Origin: Acidimicrobiaceae bacterium
GTDB taxonomy: Bacteria; Actinomycetota; Acidimicrobiia; Acidimicrobiales; RAAP-2
Direction of reading: 5' to 3'
DNA: 64,000 bases
Assembly (NCBI GenBank): GCA_003170315.1
Contig: PNAH01000026.1
Span: forward strand, 34,312 to 98,311
Positions within the stretch are counted from its first letter, which is position 1; each line of letters opens with the position of its first letter. Of the stretch, positions 44,435 to 54,973 are shown piece after piece. The notes beneath the pieces were generated by a model. The model made no database searches, was not told the origin of the DNA, and saw nothing but the letters and a program-made list of their open reading frames with translations. The position numbers were made by a program, and so were the translations under genes.

Positions 44435-45517
44435 GTGAGGTCGTCAGAGGACATCGCTGACCTTGGCGGAGTCATGTTCACTGTGGTGATTGGTACCTAT
44501 AACGGCGCGCGAACCTTGGGTAGGGCGCTGGACGCGCTGGAAGCGCAAATCACCGAGTTTTCGTATGAAATTCTCGTTATCAACGACGCGTCAACAGATT
44601 CGACGGCGGAGATTGCAAGCCGTCTGAGTATTCGACTGATCAATCTTGAACTGAACCAGGGACACGGTCATACGTTGAATGTAGGACTGGCGGAGGCGCG
44701 CGGGCAATATATGGCGATGATGGACGACGATTGCGTTCCTCATCAGCGATGGATTCAGCAACTTGGAATCGCGTGGAACAGCGTCGGACCGGACGTAACA
44801 ATGATCGGGGGTTTGGTGGAGCCCTTCGAGACGGACACGTTTAATCGGCGCTACGTAGCGTTTCGTCGCCCACTGAGACATCAAGAGGCACGGGTCAGCG
44901 AAGTTGCGGGATTCTGGACGCGATTGCGCTACCAATTTTCTCCACCCGATATACGGTCGGAACCACGTCCGGTCTACTTTACGGTTGGGGCCAACATGTC
45001 CGTGCGTGTGCAGTCCGCGCGGGAGGTCGGAGGGTTTTCCGAAATTCCTGGATCTGGCGAGGAAGAGTCATTGGCCCGACCGTTGCGATCGAGATTCGGA
45101 CCTCTCACGGTACAACTCTTTCCCAGTATCGTGATGCATCATAATTTTCATCCCTTACTTCGAGATACGTTTCGACGATCGCGCAGTTACGGTCGCGCAA
45201 GCGGGAGAGAGTGGGTGAGGGATCGAGACCTCCCATCACTGGCCCCACTGCTTCCCTGTGCGACGTTCGTCGCTGCCCTCGTAGCTGTTGTGAGTCCGGT
45301 GTCGTCGCTGGCAGTACTCATTCTTTCACCGTATATTCTTTATCGTCGCTGGTTCACGTGGTTCAGGGCGAGCGGATCCAGTGAAGCAATTGTCTATCCA
45401 TACGTTCAGGCGGTTGAAGACCTTGCCAATAATGTGGGATTCGCTCAGGGTGCGTGGCGCGAGCTTCGAATGCGGCGCCGTCTAAGCAACCGGTCGTCGC
45501 GCGGCTCTCTGAGCTGA
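44435..45517 (+). CDS. Glycosyltransferase family 2
   Basis: 360 residues from the GTG at 44435 (GGGAG about five bases upstream; an ATG at 44474 would start close to the fold). GT-A motifs: FTVVIGTYNGARTLGRALDA, VINDASTDST, YMAMMDDDCVPHQRWIQQLG and the acceptor-side GFSEIPGSGEEESLARPLRS. Two C-terminal hydrophobic segments. It is convergent with the GH26-like gene. Confidence 0.82.
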   Translation: MRSSEDIADLGGVMFTVVIGTYNGARTLGRALDALEAQITEFSYEILVINDASTDSTAEIASRLSIRLINLELNQGHGHTLNVGLAEARGQYMAMMDDDCVPHQRWIQQLGIAWNSVGPDVTMIGGLVEPFETDTFNRRYVAFRRPLRHQEARVSEVAGFWTRLRYQFSPPDIRSEPRPVYFTVGANMSVRVQSAREVGGFSEIPGSGEEESLARPLRSRFGPLTVQLFPSIVMHHNFHPLLRDTFRRSRSYGRASGREWVRDRDLPSLAPLLPCATFVAALVAVVSPVSSLAVLILSPYILYRRWFTWFRASGSSEAIVYPYVQAVEDLANNVGFAQGAWRELRMRRRLSNRSSRGSLS

Positions 45518-45663
45518 CCTAACAATGCCGCACGACGTAGATGCGGACGATGAACAGCGCAAGGGCTTGCTCACCCCATTGGCTCGGGTCAGTGGTGATC
45601 GCCGCCAGATTGTCTTACCGACGAACGTTCCGGACAGGGCTCGCGAGATCCTTCAATACGATG

Positions 45664-46830
45664 TCACTGTTTCGTTCCGAACCACTCTCGAAATGCAGCG
45701 TCGGAAAGTGGAGTACCAGGTCCGAGTGCCATCGCCTTAGAGTTTGGCCCTCCCGCCCCATCGAAATAACTTTCGAAGGCGAAGTCTTTGTTAGTAAAAG
45801 TCGAGCCAATGCCGTTGATATACGCCGGATCGTCACTCGCCGGGATTGTCGATAGTCCCCACTCGGGGAGACTCATCGGTTTACCCCTTGCCGCTGCGAA
45901 CGCCTCAAAGCGATTCAGTCCGGCTGGCTCACTCGCGAGCTGCGCGAACGTAAGTCGTGTGGTCGGAGTTTCGCAGCCGACGTCGTACAAATCGAGCCCG
46001 ATAATATCGACAAACTGATTCCCGGGGTAGAAGTTCTGATAGGGATAATTTCCGGTACACGCATTGACGTTCCAATCAAAGAGAAAGTGCTCACCCGCGA
46101 CGTGACGAAACGAAGTAACTTCCTTAGCAAAGCACTTCGCCCACAACTTCTGCTCTGTTTTCTTCGGCCCAATGAAATCAGACTCCCATACCCCGTTCAT
46201 CTCTGGTCCAAGGCGAATCACCGTATTCTCTAAACCGGCTGAGACCAGATTTGCACCTAGTTGCCTCGCGTAGGAGTTGTATGCCCCGGTCGCGCACGAC
46301 TTCTCCCATTTCATAGGATTTTTTACATTCTCAAGTTTATTTGGAATTAGGTTCACCGCTACGACCAGTTGGCGAGATTGAGGTTGCTGAGCAACCCACG
46401 AGGCAAAACCAACCTCCGTAGAGTCAACCCAGGGGTGTATCCATCCCGACCAAGTCTGTGCAACTGTATATACAGAAAGACAGGGCACGGTACTTCCCGT
46501 TACCGAATCGAAACTCGAAACCAAGGATTGTACGTAGGCGAGGCCGGATTTAGTTGAGTCCGGATTCAGCGTGACACATTGACTCCGAGATGGGCCTGCC
46601 GTAATCAATCCGTCCACCGGCGGTGAAGTTGTCGTAGTCGTTGAAGTCGTTGAAGACGACGCATTGGCACGGGCCGCAGAACTATCGGCGCGCGCGACCA
46701 GATGTTGATTCGTCGTTGCCCCTCCGGAAGGAACAGAGACCATAAATGAAAGAACCGCCATTGCGGCGACGGCAGCCGAGATAATCGCAGAATGCGCACC
46801 TCGCGTCTTAGCGGCGTTTTCTCTCTTCAT
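45664..46830 (-). CDS. Secreted GH26-like glycoside hydrolase
   Basis: 388 residues from the ATG at 46830. Signal peptide (SAIISAAVAAMAVLSFMVSV), then a Ser/Thr-rich linker (SSSTTSTTTTTSPP), then a TIM-barrel domain. Family GH26 features: RLGPEMNGVWESDF with the acid/base Glu, FDWNVNACTG, and LPEWGLSTIP with the nucleophile Glu. GH26 includes beta-mannanases and other endo-hydrolases. A paralogue is at 57329-58660. An enzyme that trims or releases the surface polysaccharide made by this locus is plausible. Confidence 0.75.
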   Translation of the reverse strand: MKRENAAKTRGAHSAIISAAVAAMAVLSFMVSVPSGGATTNQHLVARADSSAARANASSSTTSTTTTTSPPVDGLITAGPSRSQCVTLNPDSTKSGLAYVQSLVSSFDSVTGSTVPCLSVYTVAQTWSGWIHPWVDSTEVGFASWVAQQPQSRQLVVAVNLIPNKLENVKNPMKWEKSCATGAYNSYARQLGANLVSAGLENTVIRLGPEMNGVWESDFIGPKKTEQKLWAKCFAKEVTSFRHVAGEHFLFDWNVNACTGNYPYQNFYPGNQFVDIIGLDLYDVGCETPTTRLTFAQLASEPAGLNRFEAFAAARGKPMSLPEWGLSTIPASDDPAYINGIGSTFTNKDFAFESYFDGAGGPNSKAMALGPGTPLSDAAFREWFGTKQ

Positions 46831-47068
46831 TCGGGGGTATCCCTTTACTCGTCTCATTCTCAACATTTCGGAGTCGGGCGTCGACGACCTCACGACCATA
46901 ACTTTCAGTCAATCAGCAATAACCGCAAGAAAAAGTAAGCCTACCAGTCAAATCTGGATCGGCACTCCGCAGCGGTTCAGCTTCACATCAAATTCCATGA
47001 ATACGCTGATCCCACGTCGAGGAATTCGCCATTGAATGAATCCGGCACCGCTCTAACTGCCACGCTCT

Positions 47069-48883
47069 TTATGGCGCCACATCCTCGGCTGCCGTGTTAG
47101 CGACCTTTTGAAAGGCGGCGCGAGCCAAGACTTCCTTTCGGGGCCCAAAATCCGCTACTCGACCATTCTCGAGCACTAGGAGAAGGTCGCAATCCTCGAC
47201 GAGGGCGAGTCGATGCGAAATTATAATGCTCGTCATTTTTCCGCGAAGTTCGGTGATTGTCTGTCGAATCAAACTCTCTGAGAGACTATCGACGGCGCTA
47301 GTCGGCTCATCCATGACGAGCAGTCGAGGTGCACCGACAAGAGCTCGCGCAATCGCCAGCCGCTGGAGCTGACCTCCCGATAGGGCGGTGCCACCCTCGC
47401 CGACTTTGGTTTCGTACAGATCAGGCATCATCATTACGTCTTCATGAAGATGAGCTGCTCGCGATGCGGCTACAATCTCCTCGGGTTCAATATCTCTAAA
47501 GAGAGAGATATTGAACGCAATAGACCCTTCCAGTAGGACGAGGTCCTGAGCAACCAGCGCCACCGGACTCGACCTGCTTCCCTTTGCAATGCCGGTCGCC
47601 GGCACGCCCCCGACTAGGACGATGCCGCTTTCTGGCTCGAGCATTCCGAGGAGAATCTGACTCAGCGTGGTCTTTCCGCTGCCAGACCGCCCGACTATTC
47701 CCAGGATTTGACCGTCCGGGACGTGAAATGTTACTTGCTTCAGAACTCGTCCTCTGACGTCATAGGCGAACGACATACTGTTCACATCGAGATCGAATTT
47801 CGTCGGGAGTTCTCCGGAATCCACTTCGTATGGACTTTGGGAAAGACGGTCCAACTCCTGCGCCGTTGTATCCAGAAAGCCACCACTGGAACGTACCGCT
47901 TGAACACTGCTCTGCGTCCCAGACGCGTAAGACAGTGACCGCAGTATGAGGAGAAGCACGGCCGCTTTTTCACCAAGATTGTGCGTCGCATGGCCATTTA
48001 TGACCGCGAATGCGCAAATGAGGAAGAGCAGCGCCAGGGTTTGATAGACCACGGGGACCAGTAGTGACAAGAGCACTACTTGTCGCTGGGTGCGTGCGGC
48101 TGTTTCGTTACTCTCGACGAGTCCTGTTGTTGCTTCTTTTTCAACACCAAAGAGTCGAAACTCCCGAGCAAGTCTTATGTACTCGGTAACAAGTGTCGCC
48201 ATACCGAGGCTGTTGTCCGATAAGCGAGCGGAGGCTTTGCGGCCCCATGTGTTGAATGGATGCAAGACGAACGATAGCAATAGTCCAAAAACGAGGACGA
48301 TCATTGCAGCAATTGGGTTTACCAAGAATGCGACGAGAAGAAGTGCAATCAGCGTGAGCAGCGATTGGAGCCCCGACGCCATCGCTAATGTAATCGCGGC
48401 CGCCCTTTCACAGTCGAAGGTGAGTAACTGTTGGAGATGACCGATACGCTCCTGCGACTGCAGTCGCCAGGTCGTACGAAAGAAGGCATTGATCATCTTG
48501 GTTCGGATCGATGCCAAAGCCTTGGTAAATGTGGAACTGGTGCTGATACTGGCCGCAACACCGGTACCTAAATACACAATTAGGAGAACTATGCACAGGG
48601 CGATGGCGTCACGAGTTGAGAATGAATGGCCGTATAGTACGAAGTGATTTTTTCCTTGGGCGCTATTTACGGCAAACTCGCTTACTATCACCAAGATGCC
48701 GGCCTGCGCGAGGCCCGAGAAGAATGAACAGGTCGCAATCCAACTCAATTGCCGACCAAGTGAGGAACAGCCCATCGCTTTCAGCGTGGTCAGGATTCCA
48801 GCGATACTGCCTGTCGCGTTCTGCTCACGGGACTCGGAATCGTCTCCGTCTCGATGGAATCCCAATCTAAATCGTTTCGCCAC
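47069..48883 (-). CDS. ABC exporter (fused permease and ATPase)
   Basis: 604 residues. Six hydrophobic segments span about residues 40-320; the ATPase domain follows with Walker A GIVGRSGSGKTTLSQILLG, signature LSGGQLQRLAIARALV and Walker B RLLVMDEPTSAVDS, then SIIISHRLALVEDCD. Type I exporter layout (MsbA/lipid-linked glycan flippase-like). In this setting the likely cargo is a lipid-linked oligosaccharide or a polysaccharide. Homodimer expected. Confidence 0.88.
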   Translation of the reverse strand: MAKRFRLGFHRDGDDSESREQNATGSIAGILTTLKAMGCSSLGRQLSWIATCSFFSGLAQAGILVIVSEFAVNSAQGKNHFVLYGHSFSTRDAIALCIVLLIVYLGTGVAASISTSSTFTKALASIRTKMINAFFRTTWRLQSQERIGHLQQLLTFDCERAAAITLAMASGLQSLLTLIALLLVAFLVNPIAAMIVLVFGLLLSFVLHPFNTWGRKASARLSDNSLGMATLVTEYIRLAREFRLFGVEKEATTGLVESNETAARTQRQVVLLSLLVPVVYQTLALLFLICAFAVINGHATHNLGEKAAVLLLILRSLSYASGTQSSVQAVRSSGGFLDTTAQELDRLSQSPYEVDSGELPTKFDLDVNSMSFAYDVRGRVLKQVTFHVPDGQILGIVGRSGSGKTTLSQILLGMLEPESGIVLVGGVPATGIAKGSRSSPVALVAQDLVLLEGSIAFNISLFRDIEPEEIVAASRAAHLHEDVMMMPDLYETKVGEGGTALSGGQLQRLAIARALVGAPRLLVMDEPTSAVDSLSESLIRQTITELRGKMTSIIISHRLALVEDCDLLLVLENGRVADFGPRKEVLARAAFQKVANTAAEDVAP

Positions 48884-49230
48884 GTGATCCCTTGCTCGTT
48901 TTCTGGTTCAACTGCTCGTTATCTCTAGACTCACATTACGAGAAGATGGCGTTTGAACCGCCTCTAAGTCGGCAACGCTCACGAAACTGGGAGTAGGCGT
49001 AGCCGTCGGGGTGCAGTTCGCCGTATTTGAATCAAAACAACAATGCTCGATCTTTTCGACGACCAGGGCGCCAACGTTCCGGGTGCGTTTCGGGCAACAA
49101 CTACACCGAGCTCCGGAGAGCTCGAGACGCCTATCGATGAATCCTGCTTCGCGAAACAAGGGACCAATTGCCGAGCGCCATCCCGTCAGCCGACAAGTCC
49201 TGGTCCGTCGTCGGCAACTAGTCTGAGTCA
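48884..49230. other. Intergenic region
   Basis: Between the divergent exporter and small membrane protein genes. A minus-strand frame (CCPKRTRNVGALVVEKIE) looks coding-like but has no recognised family. Nothing else seen. Confidence 0.35.
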
Positions 49231-49641
49231 ATGCCTAGGATGGTTGCTTCTAATTCTAGTAGGCCCCTTTTAGCTCTTCTAATTGTCATCCTTTTGTTTG
49301 GGTTCACGCCGATCTCCCGAGTTCTGTTGCGGTCCGTAGACGGTAGTTTCGCTCCAAATCCATACAGCTCATTGGCGTTGGGTACTCCGTCACGTGCCGC
49401 CGTGGGATTTTTGGCGGGTGAGCCTGTGCCGGTACAGTTGACCAACCGAACGGGACACACCCAGACGTACCACTGGAGTGCCACACAGAATGGCGCTCTG
49501 ATCAGCCTCGGTGAAGACACATTGGACAGTGGACGGGCATCGACAGTATTCGTTCCATCCCGTGGTGCCGTCGCCGGCAAGTTGCGGATCGCACTTACTG
49601 GCACCGACATATTTGTCACCGTGCCCATTCGGAGCCCGTGA
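49231..49641 (+). CDS. Small single-pass membrane protein
   Basis: 136 residues: one N-terminal helix (about 10-26: SRPLLALLIVILLFGFT) and a beta-rich extracytosolic domain with VPVQLTNRTGHTQTYHW, resembling an Ig-like or cupredoxin-like fold. It overlaps the polytopic membrane protein as GTGA, so they should act together. No family recognised. Confidence 0.55.
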   Translation: MPRMVASNSSRPLLALLIVILLFGFTPISRVLLRSVDGSFAPNPYSSLALGTPSRAAVGFLAGEPVPVQLTNRTGHTQTYHWSATQNGALISLGEDTLDSGRASTVFVPSRGAVAGKLRIALTGTDIFVTVPIRSP

Positions 49642-52007
49642 GTACGAAATCTCCCGAGGCTAGGGAGAGCATTGAGATTGCGCCGAAGCTAACGTCGCGC
49701 CGGCTTTCAATCGGGGAGCTCTGGCCAAACGTTTCACCAACGGGGTTCTGGCTCGCCGCCGCTTTGCTGTTGTCTGTTGGTCTGGCTCTCTGTCACTCGC
49801 CACTGGTGCCGCTGCCGGGGGTCGTCACGCTCCTTCTTGTCCCGGGCGCAGCGGTGATGTCGGCCCTACGGGCGCGTCCAGCCAACATCGCTGGACGGCT
49901 GGTGCTGGCCGTATGCCTGAGCATGACGGTAATCATGATCGTGGGTGGTGTGGCCAGTCTGCTTGGCCCTCGGGTTGGTCTGGCACACCCGCTGAACGCA
50001 CTACCTGAGAGTGTGATCTGGGCCGTTCTCGCAATACTCATGCTGGCGGTTTGTGCAGTCAAGTACAGCGATCCAGTGACATGGATCTTTGAAGGTCTTC
50101 GGACTACGCACGCCGTTGGCGCGCTGGCGAGTGGCCTACTGGTTGTGCTTTCGATTCTTGGCGCCGCCCAACTGAACCACAGCGGCAACAATCACCTTGC
50201 GGTCTTCGCCACCACTCTCGACGTCGTCGTGCTGCTTGCTGGAATCGTGGGCGGATGGAGACGGACGAGCCGATGGCCCCTGAACTCCTTGCTCTACTTC
50301 GCCTCGTTGGCGCTCCTTGTGTCAACCAGTTTGCGTGGCGCACACCTCTACGGCTGGGATGTGCAACATGAGTTTGGCGTCGCTTCGGCTACGCTCCGCG
50401 CCGGAGTGTGGGTCGTACCCGCTAACCATGATGCCTACGCTTCGATGCTCTCGCTCACAGTTCTTCCGGCGATTCTTCACTCCTTAGTGAAGTTACGTCT
50501 CCTCGCTTTCTTTCAATTGGTTGTCCCCGCGATTTTTGCTCTACTACCCCTAGCGGTGTTCTCCACCGTTCGAGGCGTACCACGCTGGATCACCCACGGA
50601 CGGACCACACCTCGTCCCGGACTCGCGTTCGCAGTGGTAGTAGCCCTCATCGTTTCTAGTGTGGCATTCGCTTCCCAATTAATAAGCATTACTCGTCAAG
50701 CTATGGCTCTGACCATGATGGCCGCACTAGTGATGGTGCTCTTCGATCGCACTATGTTGAAGCGCCCTGCCCAAATTGTGATTGGTCTGCTACTTGTTGC
50801 CATTTCCATCACTCACTACTCGACTTCGTACCTTACGGCAGCCATATTGCTTTGCGCTTGGCCCGTGAGCTTGATGTGGTCCAGAGGACTGCTCGGAACA
50901 CCGAAAGAGAAGATTGATAGGCACCGTCGCGATACGCGATCGCGGAGCATCATAAACGGTACCCTCGTGGGCGTTGCTCTCATCGCCGCTTTCGGATGGA
51001 GTCTCGGGATCACTCGAAATAACGCCCTCACTAATCCCATAAGTGCCGTCATCGCCAAAGGATTTGGCTTTACGTCATCGACTCTGACAAGGAGTATTTC
51101 GCCTAGCCATTTTGAACAACTCTTTGTCCGTGAGTTAAGGAAAACTGATCGTTGGATAGTGCCAGTACCAAGTTCAAGCTCGGTTCATCTCGTGGCAGCC
51201 CCATACCTGAAGTCACCGGGGGTGGTCCCGATCCTCAACGCGTGGTGGCATGAGCTGAGCTATCTCACGATAGAAAGTCTGTGGCTCTTGCTCGGAGTGG
51301 CGCTGCTCTACGGGCTCTTTCGCCTCGGGCGTCGTCGCTCGTACGAGTACAGTTCCGATCTAGTGGGACTAGCTGCGGCCGGTCTAGTTCTTGGCGGAGT
51401 ATTACGCTTCTCTGGGACTTTCGCTGCCTACTTCGATCCCGACCGGGCGGCGATCGTTACGGCGATTCTGCTGGCCGCACCTCTCACCCTATTCCTCGAT
51501 GACATCGTGTCATTCCTTTACGGAGTGGGCAATTTTCGCCGTGATCGGGTGAGGCGAGCGTTGTTGGGCGCCGGAACCCTCGTGGTTGCGGTCCTTCTTA
51601 TCGGCGCCACCGGACTGGGCTACCTGTTCTTCGGTGGTAACGCGCCGGGATCGGTGACGGCGCGAGACGTAGGGGCCAAGGAGTTGACGGTTTCCACCCC
51701 TGAACTGGCGACAGCGGTGTGGCTACGGAACAATGTCAATTCTCCAAATATTGTCCAGAGCGATTTCCTCGGGCAAGTGATCTTGCTTTCCGAACCGGGG
51801 CGCTATGGGTTACTGCCTGAGATTGTGCCACCAGAGGTGGACCATGGGGCATACATTTACTTGTCAACACTTAACCTGGCCGGCGATCTTACTCAAGCTC
51901 AGGCGCCTGACGCCCCGTATCAGCTCGCGTACCGATCAACTATTGGATTCTTCAATCGAAACTTTTACATCGTTTATTCAACTGGTGCGACACGTGTTTA
52001 TCATTGA
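49638..52007 (+). CDS. Large polytopic membrane protein (polymerase or GT-C-like)
   Basis: 789 residues from a GTG that overlaps the upstream stop. About 14-16 hydrophobic segments run through residues 30-660, with a luminal-type loop ending FEQLFVRELRKTDRWIVPVP. The last 130 residues are soluble. This is the layout of polysaccharide polymerases or GT-C transferases; no catalytic motif could be assigned. In this locus polymerase is a reasonable guess. Confidence 0.62.
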   Translation: MSTKSPEARESIEIAPKLTSRRLSIGELWPNVSPTGFWLAAALLLSVGLALCHSPLVPLPGVVTLLLVPGAAVMSALRARPANIAGRLVLAVCLSMTVIMIVGGVASLLGPRVGLAHPLNALPESVIWAVLAILMLAVCAVKYSDPVTWIFEGLRTTHAVGALASGLLVVLSILGAAQLNHSGNNHLAVFATTLDVVVLLAGIVGGWRRTSRWPLNSLLYFASLALLVSTSLRGAHLYGWDVQHEFGVASATLRAGVWVVPANHDAYASMLSLTVLPAILHSLVKLRLLAFFQLVVPAIFALLPLAVFSTVRGVPRWITHGRTTPRPGLAFAVVVALIVSSVAFASQLISITRQAMALTMMAALVMVLFDRTMLKRPAQIVIGLLLVAISITHYSTSYLTAAILLCAWPVSLMWSRGLLGTPKEKIDRHRRDTRSRSIINGTLVGVALIAAFGWSLGITRNNALTNPISAVIAKGFGFTSSTLTRSISPSHFEQLFVRELRKTDRWIVPVPSSSSVHLVAAPYLKSPGVVPILNAWWHELSYLTIESLWLLLGVALLYGLFRLGRRRSYEYSSDLVGLAAAGLVLGGVLRFSGTFAAYFDPDRAAIVTAILLAAPLTLFLDDIVSFLYGVGNFRRDRVRRALLGAGTLVVAVLLIGATGLGYLFFGGNAPGSVTARDVGAKELTVSTPELATAVWLRNNVNSPNIVQSDFLGQVILLSEPGRYGLLPEIVPPEVDHGAYIYLSTLNLAGDLTQAQAPDAPYQLAYRSTIGFFNRNFYIVYSTGATRVYH

Positions 52008-52042
52008 GACGACGTCTTCATAGCACTTCGCGCTGTCGAACC

Positions 52043-52930
52043 TTAACGTTCTTGTCGCGCTGATCGAAACTCGTTGCGGATGGCTTGTTCGTCCATTGTT
52101 TCGAAGTTCTTGGTGGAGTGAATAATCGATTTGCCGAGTTCCAGTAACTCCTGCGGGGCCGCTGGGAGAGTCCTCCAGTCGACGCCCATGGGGAGGTCGT
52201 CGTATCTATTACCAAACTCACCGAGTTGATAGCCGATGGAATAAAGACACAGGCCAAAGATGTAGTCCTCCTGCAGTCCAGTCCTGAAAAGCTCGGCTCG
52301 CCCGAGAAGGCCGTTCTCATCCAGAGCCGCCACTGCCTCATAGCGGTAAATTGCCGCACCACCTTGGATTGAGTCACCGAGCATGTAACCGTGCTTACGG
52401 GCTCGTAGGAGGAGACCGACGAACTTATGCGCCGCCCGAGGATTGGTCCACGCGCGGACCGCCAGATAGAGAAGAATTCGCCGCTTGGCCCAGCCCGCGT
52501 TACGGACTCCAATACGGTCGTAGCCAACGCGAAATGAGCCAAGCGATCCTAGATGCGGGTCAGAGTCGAAGAGTTCTATTGCCTTGACCTCAAAATCAGA
52601 ACCCGCTATGAGCGCGTCAGTGTCGAGCCGGACGAGAATTCGGAAAGGCCGAGTGAGGGCTTCTTTAAACCCATCGGAGAGGTTCAGATAAAGTCCCCCA
52701 AATACACCGCGCGCACGAGCCTCCACGACAGTGAGTTGGTAGCGTTCTCCTAACTTGATCCCGAGACCACGCCGAGAATCGTCAACCAGGATGATCCGAG
52801 CCGTTGGTGCGAAGTAGCGAATGCTATCGATCGTGTCGGTGACGAAGTCTGGCCGACATTTCGGGCCAACAGGAATTACGAAGACCGAATCGGCGCCCAC
52901 GTTGCGCCGTTTCTCGGGATCTATGGACAT
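52043..52930 (-). CDS. GT-A fold glycosyltransferase-like protein
   Basis: 295 residues: VFVIPVGPKCRPDFVTDTID, ARIILVDDSRRG and LVRLDTDALIAGSDFEVKAI with a D-x-D-like site. The C-terminal half has LLLRARKHGYMLGDSIQGGA and EDYIFGLCLYSIGYQLGEFG. No membrane segment. The fold assignment is by motif. Confidence 0.62.
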   Translation of the reverse strand: MSIDPEKRRNVGADSVFVIPVGPKCRPDFVTDTIDSIRYFAPTARIILVDDSRRGLGIKLGERYQLTVVEARARGVFGGLYLNLSDGFKEALTRPFRILVRLDTDALIAGSDFEVKAIELFDSDPHLGSLGSFRVGYDRIGVRNAGWAKRRILLYLAVRAWTNPRAAHKFVGLLLRARKHGYMLGDSIQGGAAIYRYEAVAALDENGLLGRAELFRTGLQEDYIFGLCLYSIGYQLGEFGNRYDDLPMGVDWRTLPAAPQELLELGKSIIHSTKNFETMDEQAIRNEFRSARQER

Positions 52931-53039
52931 GGGCGGCGAGGCGTGATTGCAACGAGTTCCCTTGTCGGGAAGGAGGAGTCGTAATGGCCGCCATCAATGA
53001 ATTGTGATTTCTCAGGGTGGCTGATCATGACTCCCAAAA

Positions 53040-54197
53040 TCACGATACCCCGAGCATCTCGTCATAGAGCGATTCGTAGCCCTCGATCATCTTCGCGAGG
53101 CTGAAGCGCTCAAGGGCAACCGCCCGGGCTCTGGTACCGAAACGGCGACGAAGCTGAGGCTGGTCAATCAACTGTCTCAAAGCCGATGTCAAATCGATGA
53201 CGTCGTCACTTTTCACAACGAAGCCCGTCTCGCCATCCTGAACGGCCTCACGGACACTGCCAACGTCAGTTGCGACGACGGGGAGGCCCATCAACATCGC
53301 TTCGAGGATCGAGAGGGGGAAGCCCTCTGCACGCGACGGCAAGACAAAGACGTCAAAGGTCTTCATGAGCTCGGCAGGCGACTCGACCCAGTCGAGAATC
53401 TTTACCCGAGGCGCGACCCCGAGCGTTTCGGCCAGCTCCTCGAGTGCGGCACGCTCCTTGCCACGGCCAGCAACGACGAAGGTGGCACCTGGAAGATCGA
53501 CAAGAGATTCAAGAACAAGGTCGAGCCCCTTCAAATAGTCGAGCCTTGCCAAGCACCCGATGACCGTCGAACCCAAGGAATAGCGGTGCTCCTCGGCAGA
53601 GCCGTGATCGACAACACCGTTATAGATTGTCCGCACTGAGTTTCTGGGCAACATGGCGCGCAATTCGATGCTGCGCGCCGCAGCCACTCCAACAGCCACG
53701 TGTGCGTCAAGGCGCCGCGAGGTGAAGCACGTCATGATCCGGCTACGAGTTCCCGAGTTATCGATGGGCAGGTGTTCGACGGCGAGCAGCCGAAGTCCGA
53801 GGATGGTAGAGGCGGCCACGATCGCCTCTCTGCATGCCGGCAACCAGGTCAAGTTTGCCTGGAATATGTCGAGCTTCATAGCAGCGACTTCTCGACGATG
53901 TCGTGCAATGTTCCGGAAGTCGCGGATGCCTTTCGGAGCGGGAAGGACAACGGCTCGAGAGCCAGGTCGGTAAGCTGAGAGGTGCTCTACAGTTGTTTCG
54001 TCGACACCGATGATCGTCGCCCGGACGTGCTCATGGAGTCCTGCCAATAGCGTGCCGAGAGCAATTTCGGCACCGGCCCACTCGACCGAGTCGGAGTAAA
54101 AGCCCACGTTTATCGACGATCGAGAAGTAGTGATCTCCGTCTGCCCCTCTGATCGCGGGCGGCACAGGGCCATGTTCCCCTTGACTCCAATATCCAC
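53040..54197 (-). CDS. Glycosyltransferase family 4
   Basis: 385 residues. N-terminal domain with VGFYSDSVEWAGAEIALGTL; C-terminal domain with STVIGCLARLDYLKGLDLVL, ATFVVAGRGKERAALEELAE, DVFVLPSRAEGFPLSILEAM and LPVVATDVGSVREAVQDGET. The E-x7-E donor motif is intact. No close partner on the minus strand. Confidence 0.88.
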   Translation of the reverse strand: MDIGVKGNMALCRPRSEGQTEITTSRSSINVGFYSDSVEWAGAEIALGTLLAGLHEHVRATIIGVDETTVEHLSAYRPGSRAVVLPAPKGIRDFRNIARHRREVAAMKLDIFQANLTWLPACREAIVAASTILGLRLLAVEHLPIDNSGTRSRIMTCFTSRRLDAHVAVGVAAARSIELRAMLPRNSVRTIYNGVVDHGSAEEHRYSLGSTVIGCLARLDYLKGLDLVLESLVDLPGATFVVAGRGKERAALEELAETLGVAPRVKILDWVESPAELMKTFDVFVLPSRAEGFPLSILEAMLMGLPVVATDVGSVREAVQDGETGFVVKSDDVIDLTSALRQLIDQPQLRRRFGTRARAVALERFSLAKMIEGYESLYDEMLGVS

Positions 54198-54973
54198 TTG
54201 TCAGCTGCCGCGCCGTGCGCCCTATCCAGGCTCGGGCTCGTCACCCGAGTCTCTCCATTCTCCGCGAATCCCAAGGCCGCCCGGAGGCGATCCTCTTTGA
54301 CTCCACGTTCCTTGACGAACGATCCGGCTCGAACCGAGTGTGCTATCTGTGATACGACGGTCGGGGGCCCAGCCGCAACTATTCGGACAACCGATGAACG
54401 AAAGTGAGAACGGTGACGATCCGGTTGCCATGTGGCAACTCGGGGAGTGGGCGACTGCGGCGCGAAACGGCGGTCGGTGATGGTCACAAGGCCTCCACGG
54501 ATCATTTGTCGAAGATAGCGGTTGGCGGCATTGCATCTGCGTCAGGCTCGTAGCTCAATCTTGGCTTGGCTACCCTCAAGCTTCACCTGATCGTATCGCA
54601 CCCCGCGTGACTGACGTTTGTCTCGATATTTTAACTTTATGATGGCGGTGTCTCGGACGAAACTCGACATTTTTTGATCGTGAATTAGGTACAACATGCG
54701 GACGATTGACAGAAGCGACGTGCGATAGCAAGCCTGGGCGCGTCCACATGTCCTAATCCTCGCCCCACTTCAAAAAAGTTTACGAATCCGCCGGCTTCAT
54801 CCAGCGTCGACGCGCTCGCTCGATCGCAAGGCCGCGAAGGTCCGCATACGCCGTTCTCCCCAAAGCACGGACTGCTTCGCTCCCCATACAATGTAGCCCA
54901 GGCGACTTCCAGGGCTCATGGAGCGAGGCCGAGACGTCACAACAGAACACTCCGAGTGTTGAAGGGAACTGAC
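54198..54973. other. Intergenic region of about 775 bp
   Basis: Nothing recognised. The left part has a minus-strand open frame overlapping the GT4 start, without family features. The right part is AT-richer near 54,630-54,690. Both strands were read for transposase remnants; none was convincing. Confidence 0.4.

Noticed and set aside
45525-45740. Small plus-strand frame after the GT2 gene
   Set aside because: No family features, overlaps the end of the convergent GH26-like gene and lacks a convincing ribosome-binding site.
54198-54973. Hidden gene in the 775-bp gap
   Set aside because: Open frames on both strands were read; none has a start signal and family-like motif together.
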